The notes beneath the pieces are model-generated. The model was not told the DNA's origin, did not search any database, and worked only from the letters and a program-made list of their open reading frames with translations. The position numbers and the translations under genes are program-made. From the NCBI GenBank assembly GCA_942486035.1, contig CALNXK010000080.1:1-64000 (forward strand): DNA of 64,000 nt, read 5' to 3'. Position 1 is the stretch's first letter. Every line of letters starts with the position of its first letter. Positions 11,301 to 22,799 of this stretch are shown one piece after another. This stretch comes from Porites lobata (lineage: Eukaryota > Cnidaria > Anthozoa > Scleractinia > Poritidae).

Positions 11301-13984
11301 TTGAACTGTACATGCAAACTAATCCAAAGTAGTCGACGTAGCGAGACTGGTGGTATCAGTGTGTAGGAGTACTACTTGGCAGCGAAGCAGCCGCGCCCGG
11401 AGAACGTCGAGCCGGCGAGGCATTTTCTCGAGCGTGTGACCCGTCCCATTCTTTACACGGATTTAAAGCCCTAAATCCCTTCAAGGGTCCTTTTGGCTTT
11501 TCTGTCAAAAGTTGCACCCGTTATATCCTGCTATGTTATTACATACATAGACAGTGTGAAAGGTTTGAACCCAGGAGTCATTTCAAAAGTAGGTTGAGTT
11601 TGATCGTCCGGGTGAACGTAGTCCTGAATAGGACTGTTGCTGTTGACAGTGACTGACGTTTCGACAACCTGTGCGGTGGTCATCTTCAGAGTCAAAGTGA
11701 GTTGTATCACGTGAGTTGATGGTGTTATACTCGGGTTATAGACCCGATTGGTCAATTACGTCGCTATGTTATTGGTCGTCTGTCAGTTAAGCCGTGATGT
11801 AATATACGTGCGATACTTTTGAACCTTACAATATACGTGTTGCACACAAACCGGGGACCACTTTACAACGACTGCTTACTAATGTCAAGGACAAAGACAA
11901 ACCGGAGGACAGACAGGGAGCATAGTACACAAGATCAAATGCTGCGATTGCCAGGCTTCTTACATTGGTGAAACCGGCAGAAACCTTAGCACGCTACTGA
12001 CCGAACACAAACGAGCGACGAGGAATGGTGACGTCAACATTCACATTGCTGAGCACCATTTACAGACGAAACATCAATTTGACTGGGACTCTGCGACTCT
12101 GCCTACACTGGCCGGGCCCCTAAATGCGTTTTCCGTAACTGGTACAAAGTGAGGCCGAGATAGCGTTTAGGTTTTAAGGGCGCTTTCCATTCAACAAAAT
12201 TCCATCCACATGCCCAACGGAACGGTACATTCTGGTTGCACAGAACCGACTCAATTAAGCCACTGCATGTTTGGTTTTGTTCTCGAAAGCAGCAGGATAC
12301 GATAAACCTGTACTGTGGACAACAATTTTGTCAAATGGAAAGGAACATTTTGGTCCGACTCACCGAAATGACCAGATCGGTCAAAATGGTCCACCTTTAA
12401 ACCTGGTCCCGAATATTCCGGTTGAACCAAACCGAAATAGTCTGTTCCTTTGATGAACAAACCGAAATTCCCGGATTTTAGGCTTGAATGGACTGAGCGC
12501 CCTTAGTCCCAAGTAACGCCACATTCCATGATACTTTATCCTTTTGTAGGATCGGTTCATCATAGCCTACGAGCAGGCTCACTTTTTTGCAAGCTCGGTA
12601 AAACTTTTGGCGGCGGAACACCATCCCACGAGGAGCCAAAAATTTTCCCCGAACCCACACAAAGGAGTCTGCCCAGGCTAGGTTCATCACAGGCCACCTA
12701 TGAAACGTCTAATCTTTGCAGCCCGAAGATTTCCCCTGTCACCCCCTTTTGTACTTTGTAACATAATGTTGACGCTAGGGTATGGATTCGATTTCGATGG
12801 TTGAGTTATTATATGAAAAACAGGACCCCAAATTTTTCCATTTTTCACCGTATCGTCTCGTCCATACTTCCGCCATCCTCCGTCTTCGTGCTTCCAGTAC
12901 CATATCCACTCAGTAGCCAGAGTTGGTTGAGTTGACATAAGACTCCTGTAGACAGGCGTCTCATTTGCGCGAACTTTTCAAAATCTTTTTTTGTGTGATC
13001 TGTACCTTATTTTCCAGAAGAACATCAACATTTTACATTTAGTTATGGTACGCATGGAAAAACCTATATGAATAAAAAATTAAAATCATGAAAACGTAAA
13101 TGATATCTAAATAAATAAAGATGATGAAGAGTTGCGAGGTCCAAAAAAGCAATTATATATAGGTTAGCAGTTTGCAGTTATTTCAATCAATTTGCCCTTC
13201 TGTAGTTATTGAAATGAGTATTAGTGATTGAAATAAATAGATTTAAAAGAGGCATTCAGTTTTTACATTAAACGGGTTTATCACTTTGATAGTGCCATCC
13301 AGGGAGTAACTAGGGGCGAGGAGAAGGGGGTGGGGTACGAAAAAGTTAAGATATTGAAAAATCAATTCAGTCTACGCAAAAATCCTAACCTTTACTGTCT
13401 TTAAATTGTAATATCACGGCCTCCTGGTCCCCAACGTTTTTGCAAAACCATGGTTTAAAGCTCATTTTGTTGGACATTTTTTCTATCAAGCACCTTCCCC
13501 GTGAAATTATGACACTGAGCACCATACAGTGTCTTATAACGCTGAGGTTTTTTTTATCTTTGGTCTCTGGCCGTACTCTTTTATGCACACGTTTCTCATA
13601 TAGCATTGATTTGATTTAGACTGAAAAAAGTGTTCATTAACTTCACTAGGTAAATGATGATGATAAATTAGTCCGACCATAAAAATATTTGTGTGGTAAT
13701 TTTTTTCCTTGTCCCACGCTCTTGACGTGCTAATTATTTCATTTTAACAATAGAACATACTTTCCAAAATAAAATCTTCGAAAGACCTTGGGGGAAAATT
13801 CCTCAAGATTCACGTCACAATACATTTGTTCCAGCTTTTGTTCTTCTTGCTTTTAAACTATTCCATTCCTGTCCATCGACGTACTGCCACTGGTAAGGCA
13901 AAGAGCAGTGATGGCCTGTACACTTGGAACCATTCTTACATTTGTCAAGAATGAACTCTTGGCAAATGGGCGCATCTGGCCTGT
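8303..13984 (-). pseudogene. PARP12/ZAP-like gene, duplication copy 1, upstream exons broken
   Basis: Five exons on the minus strand match copy 2 (51319-57317) and the plus-strand gene: ZnF5/WWE1 about 13984-13761, WWE1/WWE2 about 13063-12849, WWE2 11275-11070, linker 10042-9821, and ART 8750-8303. The last three are intact with matching splice phases. The ART exon keeps the FHGT histidine, the tyrosine in GQGSYFA and isoleucine in PTIFVIFD, an H-Y-I triad expected of mono-ADP-ribosyltransferases. The first exon is frameshifted after EWNSLK; the second has stop codons and frameshifts in the part before WIWYW. A Penelope-like fragment sits in the intron between exons 2 and 3. No N-terminal zinc-finger exon lies upstream. 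The protein ends at SQGSY with no tail. I call it a pseudogene; the catalytic exons alone could still be transcribed. Confidence 0.8.
11560..12105 (+). mobile_element. Penelope-like element fragment, GIY-YIG part plus inverted terminal piece
   Basis: From about 11835 to 12105 the plus strand reads, with frameshifts, VAHKPGTT, NVKDKDKPEDRQGA, then KIKCCDCQASYIGETGRNLS and TEHKRATRNGDVN. This is a GIY-YIG endonuclease segment of the kind that ends Penelope-like element polyproteins. Next to it, about 11560-11790 on the minus strand is the 3' terminal sequence of the same family (ctctgaagatgac...gaaacgtcagtc, then cacccggacgatca), also seen in direct orientation at 59931-60348. The inverted arrangement is typical of truncated Penelope insertions with an inverted terminal repeat. 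It is absent from duplication copy 2. Confidence 0.75.
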
Positions 13985-14059
13985 CTAAGAGAAGTGGTTT
14001 AGAGAATGTGGCATGGTTTAAGGTATAAAACAACGAGATAGAAAACGTCCAAAACACTG

Positions 14060-15010
14060 CACTGCTGAGTTATACAAATGAATAATGAAAAAAAACGTAA
14101 GTTTTAAAAGTAGTTGGGTTAAAGGGATTCGTGTTTGTGACCTTGTGTTATCGGCAAAAGCACTTTAACAACTTAGTTACAGTATCAAGCCAATTGGGAG
14201 CTGGTTTTGACGTGGTTTTTTTTAATAAACCAATGACAAGCAGGGAGACTTAATGGATGATTTTAGAAAGAGATTTTGGCTATACTATACTGATTATAAC
14301 CGAACAATTATATTGACAATAGTTGGCAAATGCTATTAGTAGTGGTAGACAATTACACGTCATTCTCATTGTGGTTTATTTATTTTCCTGATTTTTTCAT
14401 TTTTTATCATCCTTTAACAATGATAGAGTTAAAACGGGAGCACTATGCTTTGATGATAAAAACATCTTATCGGGACGATCGAAAAGACAAGGGAGAACAT
14501 CATGTTTTACTATGAATTATGTAACACTGTGTAACAACATGCAAGACGACAGCTGCAACACTGTCCCTTACCCTGTAGCATGGGTGGGTGTAACAGCTGT
14601 AAAACTGGCAAACTCTTAAAACATCGTCTGTGTTATCACGCATATATTAATCTTACGGAAATGATAATGAGAGACAGACAATACAGAATGACAGTTTAGA
14701 CAGTTCTCAGTACATCTTCCTAGAGATACCAAAATTCATTCAGTTCCTACTTCCTGTGGAGGAAACTTAAAGTACTGTTTAAAAAAGAGTAGGAGTGTAT
14801 TATCAGACTTAAAAATTCGAGGCGAAGCTAAGAGCCTTAAAACCTGATTGATCGCCGATCAATCGATTGAGTGATCGCAGACGATGCTTCAGGATATAAG
14901 TGAGTCCTCAGTAGATTGGTTACGAAAGGTAAAATATCTTATCAAAAACGATAATAATTGATAGTTTTTAGCAAACATCTGAACCAAGGATAGTATTTGC
15001 CTACATACCT
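14060..15010. other. Intergenic DNA, nothing recognised
   Basis: AT-rich sequence with short palindromes (for example gattgatcgccgatcaatc near 14850). There are no convincing exons, no RNA gene and no mobile-element ends. Confidence 0.5.
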
Positions 15011-15014
15011 GTTC

Positions 15015-16891
15015 TTACGTATTGGCGGTTTTAAGTCTTAGCTTAGCCAGTTTGCCATGACACCAAGCCACAATTGCTATAAGGCAAGTCGCAGTTCCAG
15101 TAAGTGCAATCACGCAACAAACGGGAGACTGCCAGTTGTTCCAGATAAGTTCAAAGTCTGAGGGTGAATCTGAGTCTACAAGACGTTTGGCAACACTACC
15201 AAGACGAGAAATTCCCTTCAGTGAGGTTGAAACATTACCGACGAGCCACCAAAAGACGGACGTCACAGCTGAACTTAATTTTGAGGCTTGCCACACAATA
15301 AAGGTGCAACTCGAGCGTACTGTGGTGGATAAATTGGAGATTAACCAAAAGATTAAATCCACTCCTGGTGTGATAACTAACTCCAGACCAAGCTGCATCT
15401 GAGAATAAATCACCATCGTTAATCGCCAGCAGAATAAATTTGCTTCCGAAGTTGCCAACACAAGAAAATCCCAACCTAAGCGCACTGCAGTAAACAAACT
15501 GGAAATCAACCATAGACAAAAGCATATCAGGTTTTGCATTAAGACCGTTACTTGTGTGATAACTATTTCTAGACCAAGCTTCATCTGAGGATAAATAATC
15601 ATTGTTATTTTCCAGAAGACGGAACTTGCTTCCGAAGCTGCCAACACAAGAAAAATCATAACTCAAGCGTACTATATTGAATAAACTGGAAATCAACCAT
15701 GAACAAAGACAAATCAGGTTGTGCATTAAGACCGTTCCTTGTGTAATAACTATTTCTAGACCAAGCTTCATCTGAGGATAAATAATCATCGTTATTTTCC
15801 AGAAGACGGAACTTGCCTTCGAAGCTGCCAACCCAAGAAAATAATAACTCAAGCGCAGTAAATTGAATAAAGTGGAAAGCAGCCATGAACAAAGGCATAT
15901 CAGGTTGTGCATTAAGACCGTTCCTTGTGTGATAACTAACTCCATACCCAGCTGCATTTGAGAATATATAATCATTGTTATTTTGCAGAAGACGGAACTT
16001 GCCTTCGAAGCTGCCAACACAAGAAAATCATAACTCAAGCACAGTACATTGAATAAACTGGAAATCAGCCATGAACAAAGGCATATCAGGTTGTGCATTA
16101 AGACCGTTCCTTTTGTGATAACTAACTCCAGACCCAGCTGCATTTGAGGATATATAATCATCGTTATTTTGCAGAAGACGGAACTTGCCTTCGAAGCTGC
16201 CAAACACAAGAAAATCATAACTCAAGCACAGTATATTGAATAAACTGGAAATCAGCCATGAACAAAGGCATATCAGGTTGTGTATTAAGACCGTTCCTTT
16301 TGTGATAACTAACTCCAGACCCAGCTGCATTTGAGAATATATAATCATCGTTATTTTGCAGAAGACGGAACTTGCCTCCGAAGCTGCCAACAAAAGAAAA
16401 TCATAACTCAAGCGCAACATATTGAATAAACTGGAAATCAGCCATGAACAAAGGCATATCAGGTTGTGCATTAAGACCGTTCCTTTTGTGATAACCAGCT
16501 GCATTTGAGAATATATAATCATCGTTATTTTGCAGAAGACGGAACTTGCCTCCGAAGCTGCCAACACGAGAAAATCATAACTCAAGCGCAGTACATTGAA
16601 TAAACTGGAAATCAACCATGAACAAAGGCATATCACTTTGTGCATAAAGACCGTTCCTTGTGTGACAACTAACTCCAGACCCAGCTGCACCTGAGAATAG
16701 ATAAAGATCATTACACTCCAGTAGTAAGGTCTAAAGTGATAGACTAACTCAATTACAACTGTAGTCATCAGCAACACCATTACAGCGATGAAGGCCACTA
16801 ACAAAGCATTGCCGAAGTAACCTTTGCAGTTTGAGAGGAACAACCGTGCCATTAATGTTTTCTTTGGCGGCGTCTGTACCCACGACGCCAT
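15015..16891 (-). pseudogene. Multi-pass membrane protein of ~62-residue tandem repeats, two frameshifts
   Basis: The ATG at 16891 has a good context (gaaagATGG). The N-terminus MASWVQTPPKKTLMAR is followed by a membrane segment (about residues 28-50) and then by about eight repeats of 62 residues. Their core phrases are ASSVFCKITMIIYSQMQLG, LELVIT.GTVLMHNLICLC and SWLISSLFN.LRLSYDFLV. The C-terminus has another hydrophobic stretch (SPVCCVIALTGTATCLIAIV) before a short basic tail ending at 15015. Two single-base insertions (about 16202-16204, an extra A in gccaaacacaag; about 15651-15655, an extra A in aagaaaaatc) shift the frame between otherwise regular 186-bp repeats. Either this is a decaying gene or the assembly has two errors. 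A gtaagaac donor overlaps the stop, so further exons are possible. I recognise no family. Confidence 0.6.
15230..16720. repeat. Tandem repeat, about 8 x 186 bp, coding on minus strand
   Basis: The landmark aagaccgttcctt (or a variant) recurs at 15355, 15541, 15728, 15914, 16100, 16287, 16473 and 16647. Spacings are 186, 187, 186, 186, 187, 186 and 174 bp. The two 187-bp spacings contain the frameshifting insertions; the 174-bp one has a 12-bp in-frame deletion. The strict multiple of three elsewhere argues for past selection on the reading frame. Confidence 0.9.
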
Positions 16892-17232
16892 CTTTCAGTT
16901 TAGCTGGTTCCAAATGGATAAAATTGGTGCTATGATTGAATGAACAATGTTTACAAATGTCGTCCAAACGTCTAAGACATTGCACAATTCTCTCTAGCGG
17001 CAGCGTAAAGGCTTAGAACTTCAGTCTTCTACATGTGTTTTAACTCTCTTCCGTGAGGGATGGCCGTTCGCATATTCTGAGTAACACATTATTTCTTGAA
17101 TCGTGGAAACGGAAATATTCCGGGGTGGGGGGATACTGCCAATTATGGGCTATAGAGGTATGTGCCGCTGTGAAGGGTATGGCTTTCAAGCAGTTTACTC
17201 TAGGAGGATAGGGTATATAAATCAGAACATTT

Positions 17233-17840
17233 GGGTCTAGAACATCCTCGGAGACCCAGGGGCAGTCAGTCGGGTCGATAAAATGTTCGTGGTGAAAGTT
17301 TACTGTAAGATCGAGACGAGCCCCTGGGCACTTACTCTTACCGAACCAGTTCCAGAAGCGTTTGAATTGCCTGTTCTGATTGGCCAGAAAAAAATTTTTC
17401 TGGCCAATCAGCGAAGAGAAGCTGCCGGGTGACTCTCGTGTTTTCTTACACGATGTAGTTTTCCTCATCGATCGCTATAGTTGCGTAGCGCGTTCAACGG
17501 GCAAGTTCCTCGAGGAAAGTTTCAGAACAAAATGTTAACAACCCGCAAAAACTACAACCTTTAGCACGGCTACAAGAAACAAACACTCTCCGATGAATTT
17601 TTAAGGCGGGTCTTTCCAAGGTATCGTAAATTTTTATTGCTGATACGATACGCGATGCATGACTTTCACTTTCCACACCTTAATTTGCTCACATTGTTTG
17701 GTATACAACCCAAGCTTACATTTTAGATGTCCATGTTCGTTGCACGACTTCTGAACTTTCTACAGCGTGAAAATTTCCGTTGCACGGGCCACGCAACTGC
17801 GTCGATTGATCGTGGGAATTGCTGGCTTGATGCAGTGCGC
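17233..17840. repeat. Left arm of a long inverted repeat
   Basis: About 600 bp is the reverse complement of 20062-20660. Landmarks are the pair 'ggcccgtgcaacgg'/'ccgttgcacgggcc', a shared frame beginning SESHASRIVSAIKIYDTLER in each arm (17494-17676 minus, 20216-20398 plus), and the outer 'gactgcccctgggtctccga'. About 2.2 kb separates the arms. The duplicated frame in the arms has no recognised family and no known start context. Confidence 0.85.
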
Positions 17841-19555
17841 ACCTTCTTGCTTTCGCGCAAACTCCCTTACCGTAAGTATTTTAAATACAGCCGTTGTGTT
17901 TAGTTCGAAATCTCGGTCCGGTTATGTGCTGAATCGTGACTTTTTAAGTGAGGTCGATTTTTGCAGGCTGTGTGGGTTTGTTTTTACGGATAAGCGAAGA
18001 AAAAAAATAAAGTTGAGTTTGCGAAAAATGTTTGAAAGTGGTTGGTGTGAAAGTTTTGGAGGGCGATAAAAGGCGCAGGGTGTGACACGTGTAGGTATAG
18101 AGTTGAGAAATCGTGGAAGGGTGGGATGTCTATATAGATATTTTGTAGTCACTAAAACTTTACAAGAGGTGAACGCTCTTAAGGAAATTCCAGGGAGAAG
18201 AGACCAAGGAATAGGGACACTTTCCAAAGATCCAACTTCAGCTCTTGATTTCAAGGACCTGGGTCAGGGTCTGGCTTACTGGGTTAATCTTCACTGTGAT
18301 TAGAATTATGGCTAACATAGTACAAATGAATTTTCATTATAAGATATCTTTTAACAAATACATGTATAAAATTAGCTTCACATAATATGTGATTTTTTGC
18401 CAAACTTTTTATCTATGATTGGCTTGATGTTTCCCCCTACTGACCCCCTCAAACACATCCACAGTGCCATTGTTTTAACTCCCTTGCAATTGATGTTACA
18501 AGATTGGACTTATTTTGAAAGAACAATGCTGCAATATTAACAATTTTCCTTTGATGCATTTGTTTGATATTTTACAACTTCCCTATTATAATTCTCATAA
18601 TCTGACAATAATATTCTTCATTTATAATTATTTTTAAATCTTTTTAAACACCCTCTTCAGAAAGGTAAAAATCTTCATTGCATGGTCACCATTACACACA
18701 GTGTCTCTAAAATACCTTCCACAGTACATAGTTTATGACAATTATCAATTATTGTTTCCTATAGAAGACAATCAGAGAATACAAATTCTAGAACACAAGC
18801 AGTGAAGATTTGATTCTTGAAATTCCTGTCTCAGATCATCTTGATTTTCTTTAAGCAGACTAACAGTCTTTGGCACTGATGTCACAACATAAGTGGCTTG
18901 GAATGATTCTGCTGTTTTCATTACTGTCATCAAAAAAGGAAGAATTTTTTTCTCTTCTGCAGGTTGTTGTTAAAATAAAATAAAATATTGAAGCTCCCTA
19001 GTATTTCTATAAGTCAAGCAGTAGTATAAGTAGACATGTGAATTCCAATAATTATAAAGTAAAAAAACCAATCTCAACAGCTTAAAAATAAAATTAATGT
19101 AATGGCATCTGTAGTTCTGTATTATGGGATGTTTTTCCATTTATAATATGTAAATGTTCAATTGCACTATTATCTTAAGCAGTCACAAGGCTTACTTTAT
19201 CAGCTTTTAATTGTCGATAGATGGTGACAAAAAACATGATAATTCTTGTGAAGTGTCTGTCAGCTTTTAGACATAAAATTACTGAGCATCCTTGAATAAA
19301 AGCCAGATCTACTGTTAAGTATAATGAGGGTCCTGTAGAGGGGATAACAATCCCATTGAAACTGTTTAACCCTCAATTCCCATTTTTTACATTTTTTTCC
19401 ATTCTCAGTGATAGAATCCCCCTGCCAGTGACTTAAATCCCATTTTACCCCTTCAGAACTCCCCACAATGAATCCTGTGTAGCACCCTTTCTAGTAAACA
19501 AATCAGCATACTTACCAATGAACAGCTGTATGTACCTGCAACAGGATTCTTCTGG
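17841..19555. other. Loop of the long inverted repeat, no gene recognised
   Basis: The left part has an open plus-strand frame (17767-18069) with FCRLCGFVFTDKRRKKIKLS, which could be an exon of an unidentified gene or transposon. I see no matching splice partner. The rest, 18300-19550, is AT-rich and looks like intronic or intergenic DNA. Confidence 0.45.
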
Positions 19556-19559
19556 TAAA

Positions 19560-20020
19560 ACTCCGTAGAGAACATTGCCCTGAATTTCTTGTCCCCCAGT
19601 TAATGATTTCGGGCTTCCATACAACAAAGAAAATGCTCCCTATCCATTCAATATTTCTCGATCTTTCGTTTTGCTTTCCCCTAAGTAAGCGGCCTGAATT
19701 CCTAGTGACCTCGAGTACTTTACCTGGTCCTCAACAACTGACATGAGAGGTGAAATCACTATTACCAAAGGATTACAAGGGAATTCATAACCTTTGGCAT
19801 CTAACGATTTTTAAACCCCCTAGCTTACAGGCAACATTTGGAAGGTTAGACTCTTCTATATATTGCCCAAGAACATCTCTTCTTTTCACAATCTTCTCAA
19901 TAACAAATCTTTGCAAGCCTTCTTCAAGCGCTTGCTGGACGTTTCCCTCGAATCCAAAGTTAACACTACTATCAACTTCGGCAGAATTCGTACGGTCAAC
20001 TGCTGTAAGCTTTTAAGCTT
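19560..20020 (-). pseudogene. RecQ-like helicase fragment
   Basis: Minus-strand reading from about 20020 gives VNFGFEGNVQQALEEGLQRF, then VIEKIVKRRDVLG, then LPNVACKLGGLK. After a frame change it continues with YEFPCNPLVIVISPLMSVVE, DQVKYSRSLGIQAAYLGES and, across further frame changes, YGSPKSL and KKFRAMFSTEFYQKNPVA. The order matches the start of a RecQ-type superfamily 2 helicase core: motif 0/I region, motif Ia (ISPL), and the segment before the DEVH box. The Walker A motif expected between VLG and LPNVA is deleted, there is an in-frame stop and at least two frameshifts. A possible donor (gtacatacag) follows KNPVAG. It is clearly a relic. Confidence 0.7.
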
Positions 20021-20061
20021 AAAATTTGGAGCAAAAGCAAGAAGAAGGCACTGGAGCTATG

Positions 20062-20660
20062 CGCTGGCCGGCATTTCCACGATCAATTGACGTAGTTTCG
20101 TGGCCCGTGCAACGGAAATTTTCACGCTGTAGAAAGTTTGAGAAGTCGTGCAACGAACATGGATATCTAAATGTAAGCTTGGGTTGTATACTAAACAATG
20201 TGAGCATATTAAGGTGTGGACAGTGAAAGTCATGCATCGCGTATCGTATCAGCAATAAAAATTTACGATACCTTGGAAAGATCCGCCTTAAAAATTCATC
20301 GGAGAGTGTTTGTTTCTTGTAGCCGTGCTAGAGGTTGTAGTTTTGGCAGGTTGTTAACATTTTGTTCTGAAACTTTCCTCGTGAAACCTTCCCGTTGAAC
20401 GCGCTACGCAACTATAGCGATCGATGAGGAAAACTACGTCGTGTAAGAAAACACAATAGTCACTCGGTAGCTTCTCTTCACTGATTGGCCAGAAAATTTT
20501 TTTTCTGGCCAATCAGAGGCAGGCAATTCAAACGCTTCTGGAACTGGTTCGGTAAGAGTAAGTGCCCAGGGGCTCGTCTCGATCTTACAGTAAACTTTCA
20601 CCACGAACATTTTATCGACCCGACTGACTGCCCCTGGGTCTCCGAGGATGGGTCTAGAAT
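20062..20660. repeat. Right arm of the long inverted repeat
   Basis: Reverse complement of about 17233-17840. Both outer ends border a dispersed 'tctagaatagggtat'-type repeat (17200-17240 and 20650-20870), so the whole unit may be a mobile or foldback structure. Confidence 0.85.
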
Positions 20661-20689
20661 AGGGTATCATTTTTCAGGGAACTGATCAG

Positions 20690-20880
20690 TTGGTTGAAGA
20701 TTTTATCTAGACTAGGGAAACAGCTACTCTAGTATAGAGGGGATTTGGGGAGTTTACTCTAGTATAGGGTAGCAAAATTTAGCTGAACTAGCTCTGGTAT
20801 AGGTTAAGGGTTCCAGGGTCCCAGCGGCACATCCCCACCCAGAAATTCCTAAAGTACCTCACCCCCCCGGGGGAAATATG
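20690..20880. repeat. Dispersed repeat, also at ~26000 and ~45050-45240
   Basis: The sequence 'ggatttggggagtttactct', 'ctagctctggtata' and 'gcggcacatcc...taaagtacc' recurs in reverse orientation at about 45050-45240, with the 'taggactttttgggtggggatgtgccgctg' end also near 26010-26060. No coding capacity is seen. Confidence 0.65.
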
Positions 20881-21373
20881 GCCTTGCAGAACAGACTGCA
20901 TCGGACCCCATCATTCGAATTAGCATTCCCTTTTTGCCTAAAAAAAGTAAATTAAGCTAGAGTCAGTTGTGAACACATAATTCGGTTCAAGAGAGAATGA
21001 TCTCTCTTGTTCGGTTACATTGACTAGAAAAGTGGCACACTCTCGTTTGCCAACATTTAGGCCTGTTGCACACTTTTTTTATCCTTCCGGGCGGCTTTTA
21101 AAAGATCAGCTGATGTTAACATGAGCAGCCATGCCACGTGGTTAGTGCTTGAGTGCAGACAAAACAAATTTTGTATTCAAGACACGTCATATACTACAAT
21201 TGAGAGGAAAGGAGACAGGCCGACCGTTTCATACCCTTTGTGAAGGTAAAGGCGCTAAAATGTGCGTTGTTCATGACAATCTTTTACAACCGTTCTCAAC
21301 GTAATTCCCCTTGGGACATGTTCTCACTTTTTCTCGGAAATGAACTGAGACATTTCCACTTGTGACAAACAAT

Positions 21374-22155
21374 ATGGCGAATGATGTTTTGGGCAGAGAA
21401 AGCTGTTTATTTATATTTGCGATAGTGGTGGTTCTGTCAAACTGTCCGTTCTTTTAAAACAATCATCGCCCTTGGCAAGTAGGAAATCAGAGTTAGGAGC
21501 GAAAAATTGGCTGATGAGTCAAGCTTATCCGTGTTTAGTCGTCGTGAAAGATTTCAATGGCGAGATAGCGGGTGTGCGAATTGACCTAAGAAAAATATTG
21601 TCGACAATATCACGAGAGAGGTTCTTGTCGAAGTGCTCAGGGAAGGTGTTCTGGGAAGGAAGTTCTGGCATATTTGTAAAGGATTCATGCAAGAGAACTG
21701 CCATGGCAAATGCAACCACTCGAACAACTTTTTGACCCGGAAAACAGCGAGAAGACAAAAGAATTTGGACTGGCTAAACATCCGAACTTAACTATCAAGA
21801 ATATTGTTGTGTGGAGCCTGCCACAGATTTGGGAGGTATACTAAAAAGAGGCAAATGTACGTCGGATTCATGCTTATACCTTCACTTTTGTTCTCAAGTC
21901 GTCCGAAGTTCAGCATGTTCTTGTTCTTTGTCGCACAACCTCATGGATTCTCACAACATGAAGATTCTGAGACAGTATGATGTGGTACCTCATCAGTTGA
22001 TGTCAACAGTTTTTGTTCTTTGCAACACTTTGGTTCCGAAGAAGCAGTTCTGTACAAATTTTGTGAATTTTCACCCGAAGTTTGCACCTTAGATGCAGCG
22101 CTGGCAGTCATACAAGCTACTAAAACATCGCCGTCCGCCTGAACACCACCACACA
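21374..22155 (+). pseudogene. First-exon pseudogene of the ZAP-like PARP (module 1 only)
   Basis: This aligns with 29481-30270 of the intact first exon. The ATG context (aatATGGCGAATGATG) is kept, but frameshifts follow at once. Recognisable pieces in shifting frames are KNWLMSQAYPCLVVVKDF, NGEIAGVRIDLRK, KRGKCTSDSCLYLHFCSQVV and RSSACSCSLSHNLMDSHNMK. Homology also covers 250-270 bp upstream (cagctgatgtt...gagcagcca...cacgtgg), so promoter-proximal DNA was copied with it. Similarity fades at about 22155. The copy is in the same orientation as the functional gene, 8.1 kb upstream of it. Confidence 0.85.
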
Positions 22156-22159
22156 TTAT

Positions 22160-22795
22160 ACAGTGACCTGAAAAGTAAAAACAGTATGGACTCAAAATGC
22201 TTTTTAGCCTTCTAGAAATGTCTCCATTTATGGTCAGCGAAGAGAGCCGCGAGGGGCGGAGGAAAGGAGAGCTTGCAACGATCTCTTATAAATTTTCATT
22301 TCTGCTTCGCCCAAACGAAGCGAAATACCATTGACGAAAAAATGAAGCAAAGTCAATTAATTTTGATTGATGACCTTTCTGGCTGCCCCGTCATAAATGC
22401 ATGCCGAACATTTTTAGAAATACGATGCTTGGGATGGATGCTTGATGGAAATCAGGGATATATAGAATGACTGACCTTCTGAGCAGACTATAACTTTTTA
22501 ATTTCCATCAGTCTATGTTCCTGTTTACATAAGTGAGCTCACTAGAGATTAATAACAGTGTAATATAGCTACTTCTCAATTTAATTTTCGTGTCATCGCT
22601 AAATGAGTATTTACCACGTACTGGTGTTAATGCTACACATTTAAATTTTTTAAAAAATCTAACGTAATTGTGGCTATTTGTCCTGCAACCACATGTAGTC
22701 TACGCTCAATGAACTGATGTGTGGTCATTGAACTACTGGTGTGGTTATTGAACTGTTTTGTAGCTATTGAACTAACGAAAAAGCTACTATTATCA
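22160..22795. other. Intergenic DNA before the LINE
   Basis: AT-rich. A degenerate series of '(g/t)tattgaact' motifs lies at about 22700-22770. No gene is supported. Confidence 0.45.
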
Positions 22796-22799
22796 GCGA

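Larger units (their letters stand above)
3957..13984. repeat. Segmental duplication, copy 1
   Basis: This block aligns in the same orientation with about 47451-57317. Shared landmarks in order are a leader with 'ggtccagctagac' and 'tagacacatacacaaac', the terminal exon of a secreted protein, a long noncoding stretch, a relic of a PARP tail, and five minus-strand PARP exons. Copy 1 differs by a Harbinger-like insertion (4046-4900), a deletion of about 170 bp after 5187, and a Penelope-like insertion (about 11560-12105). Its two upstream PARP exons are broken. The left edge abuts the satellite; the right edge lies near the acceptor of the ZnF5/WWE1 exon. Confidence 0.85.
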
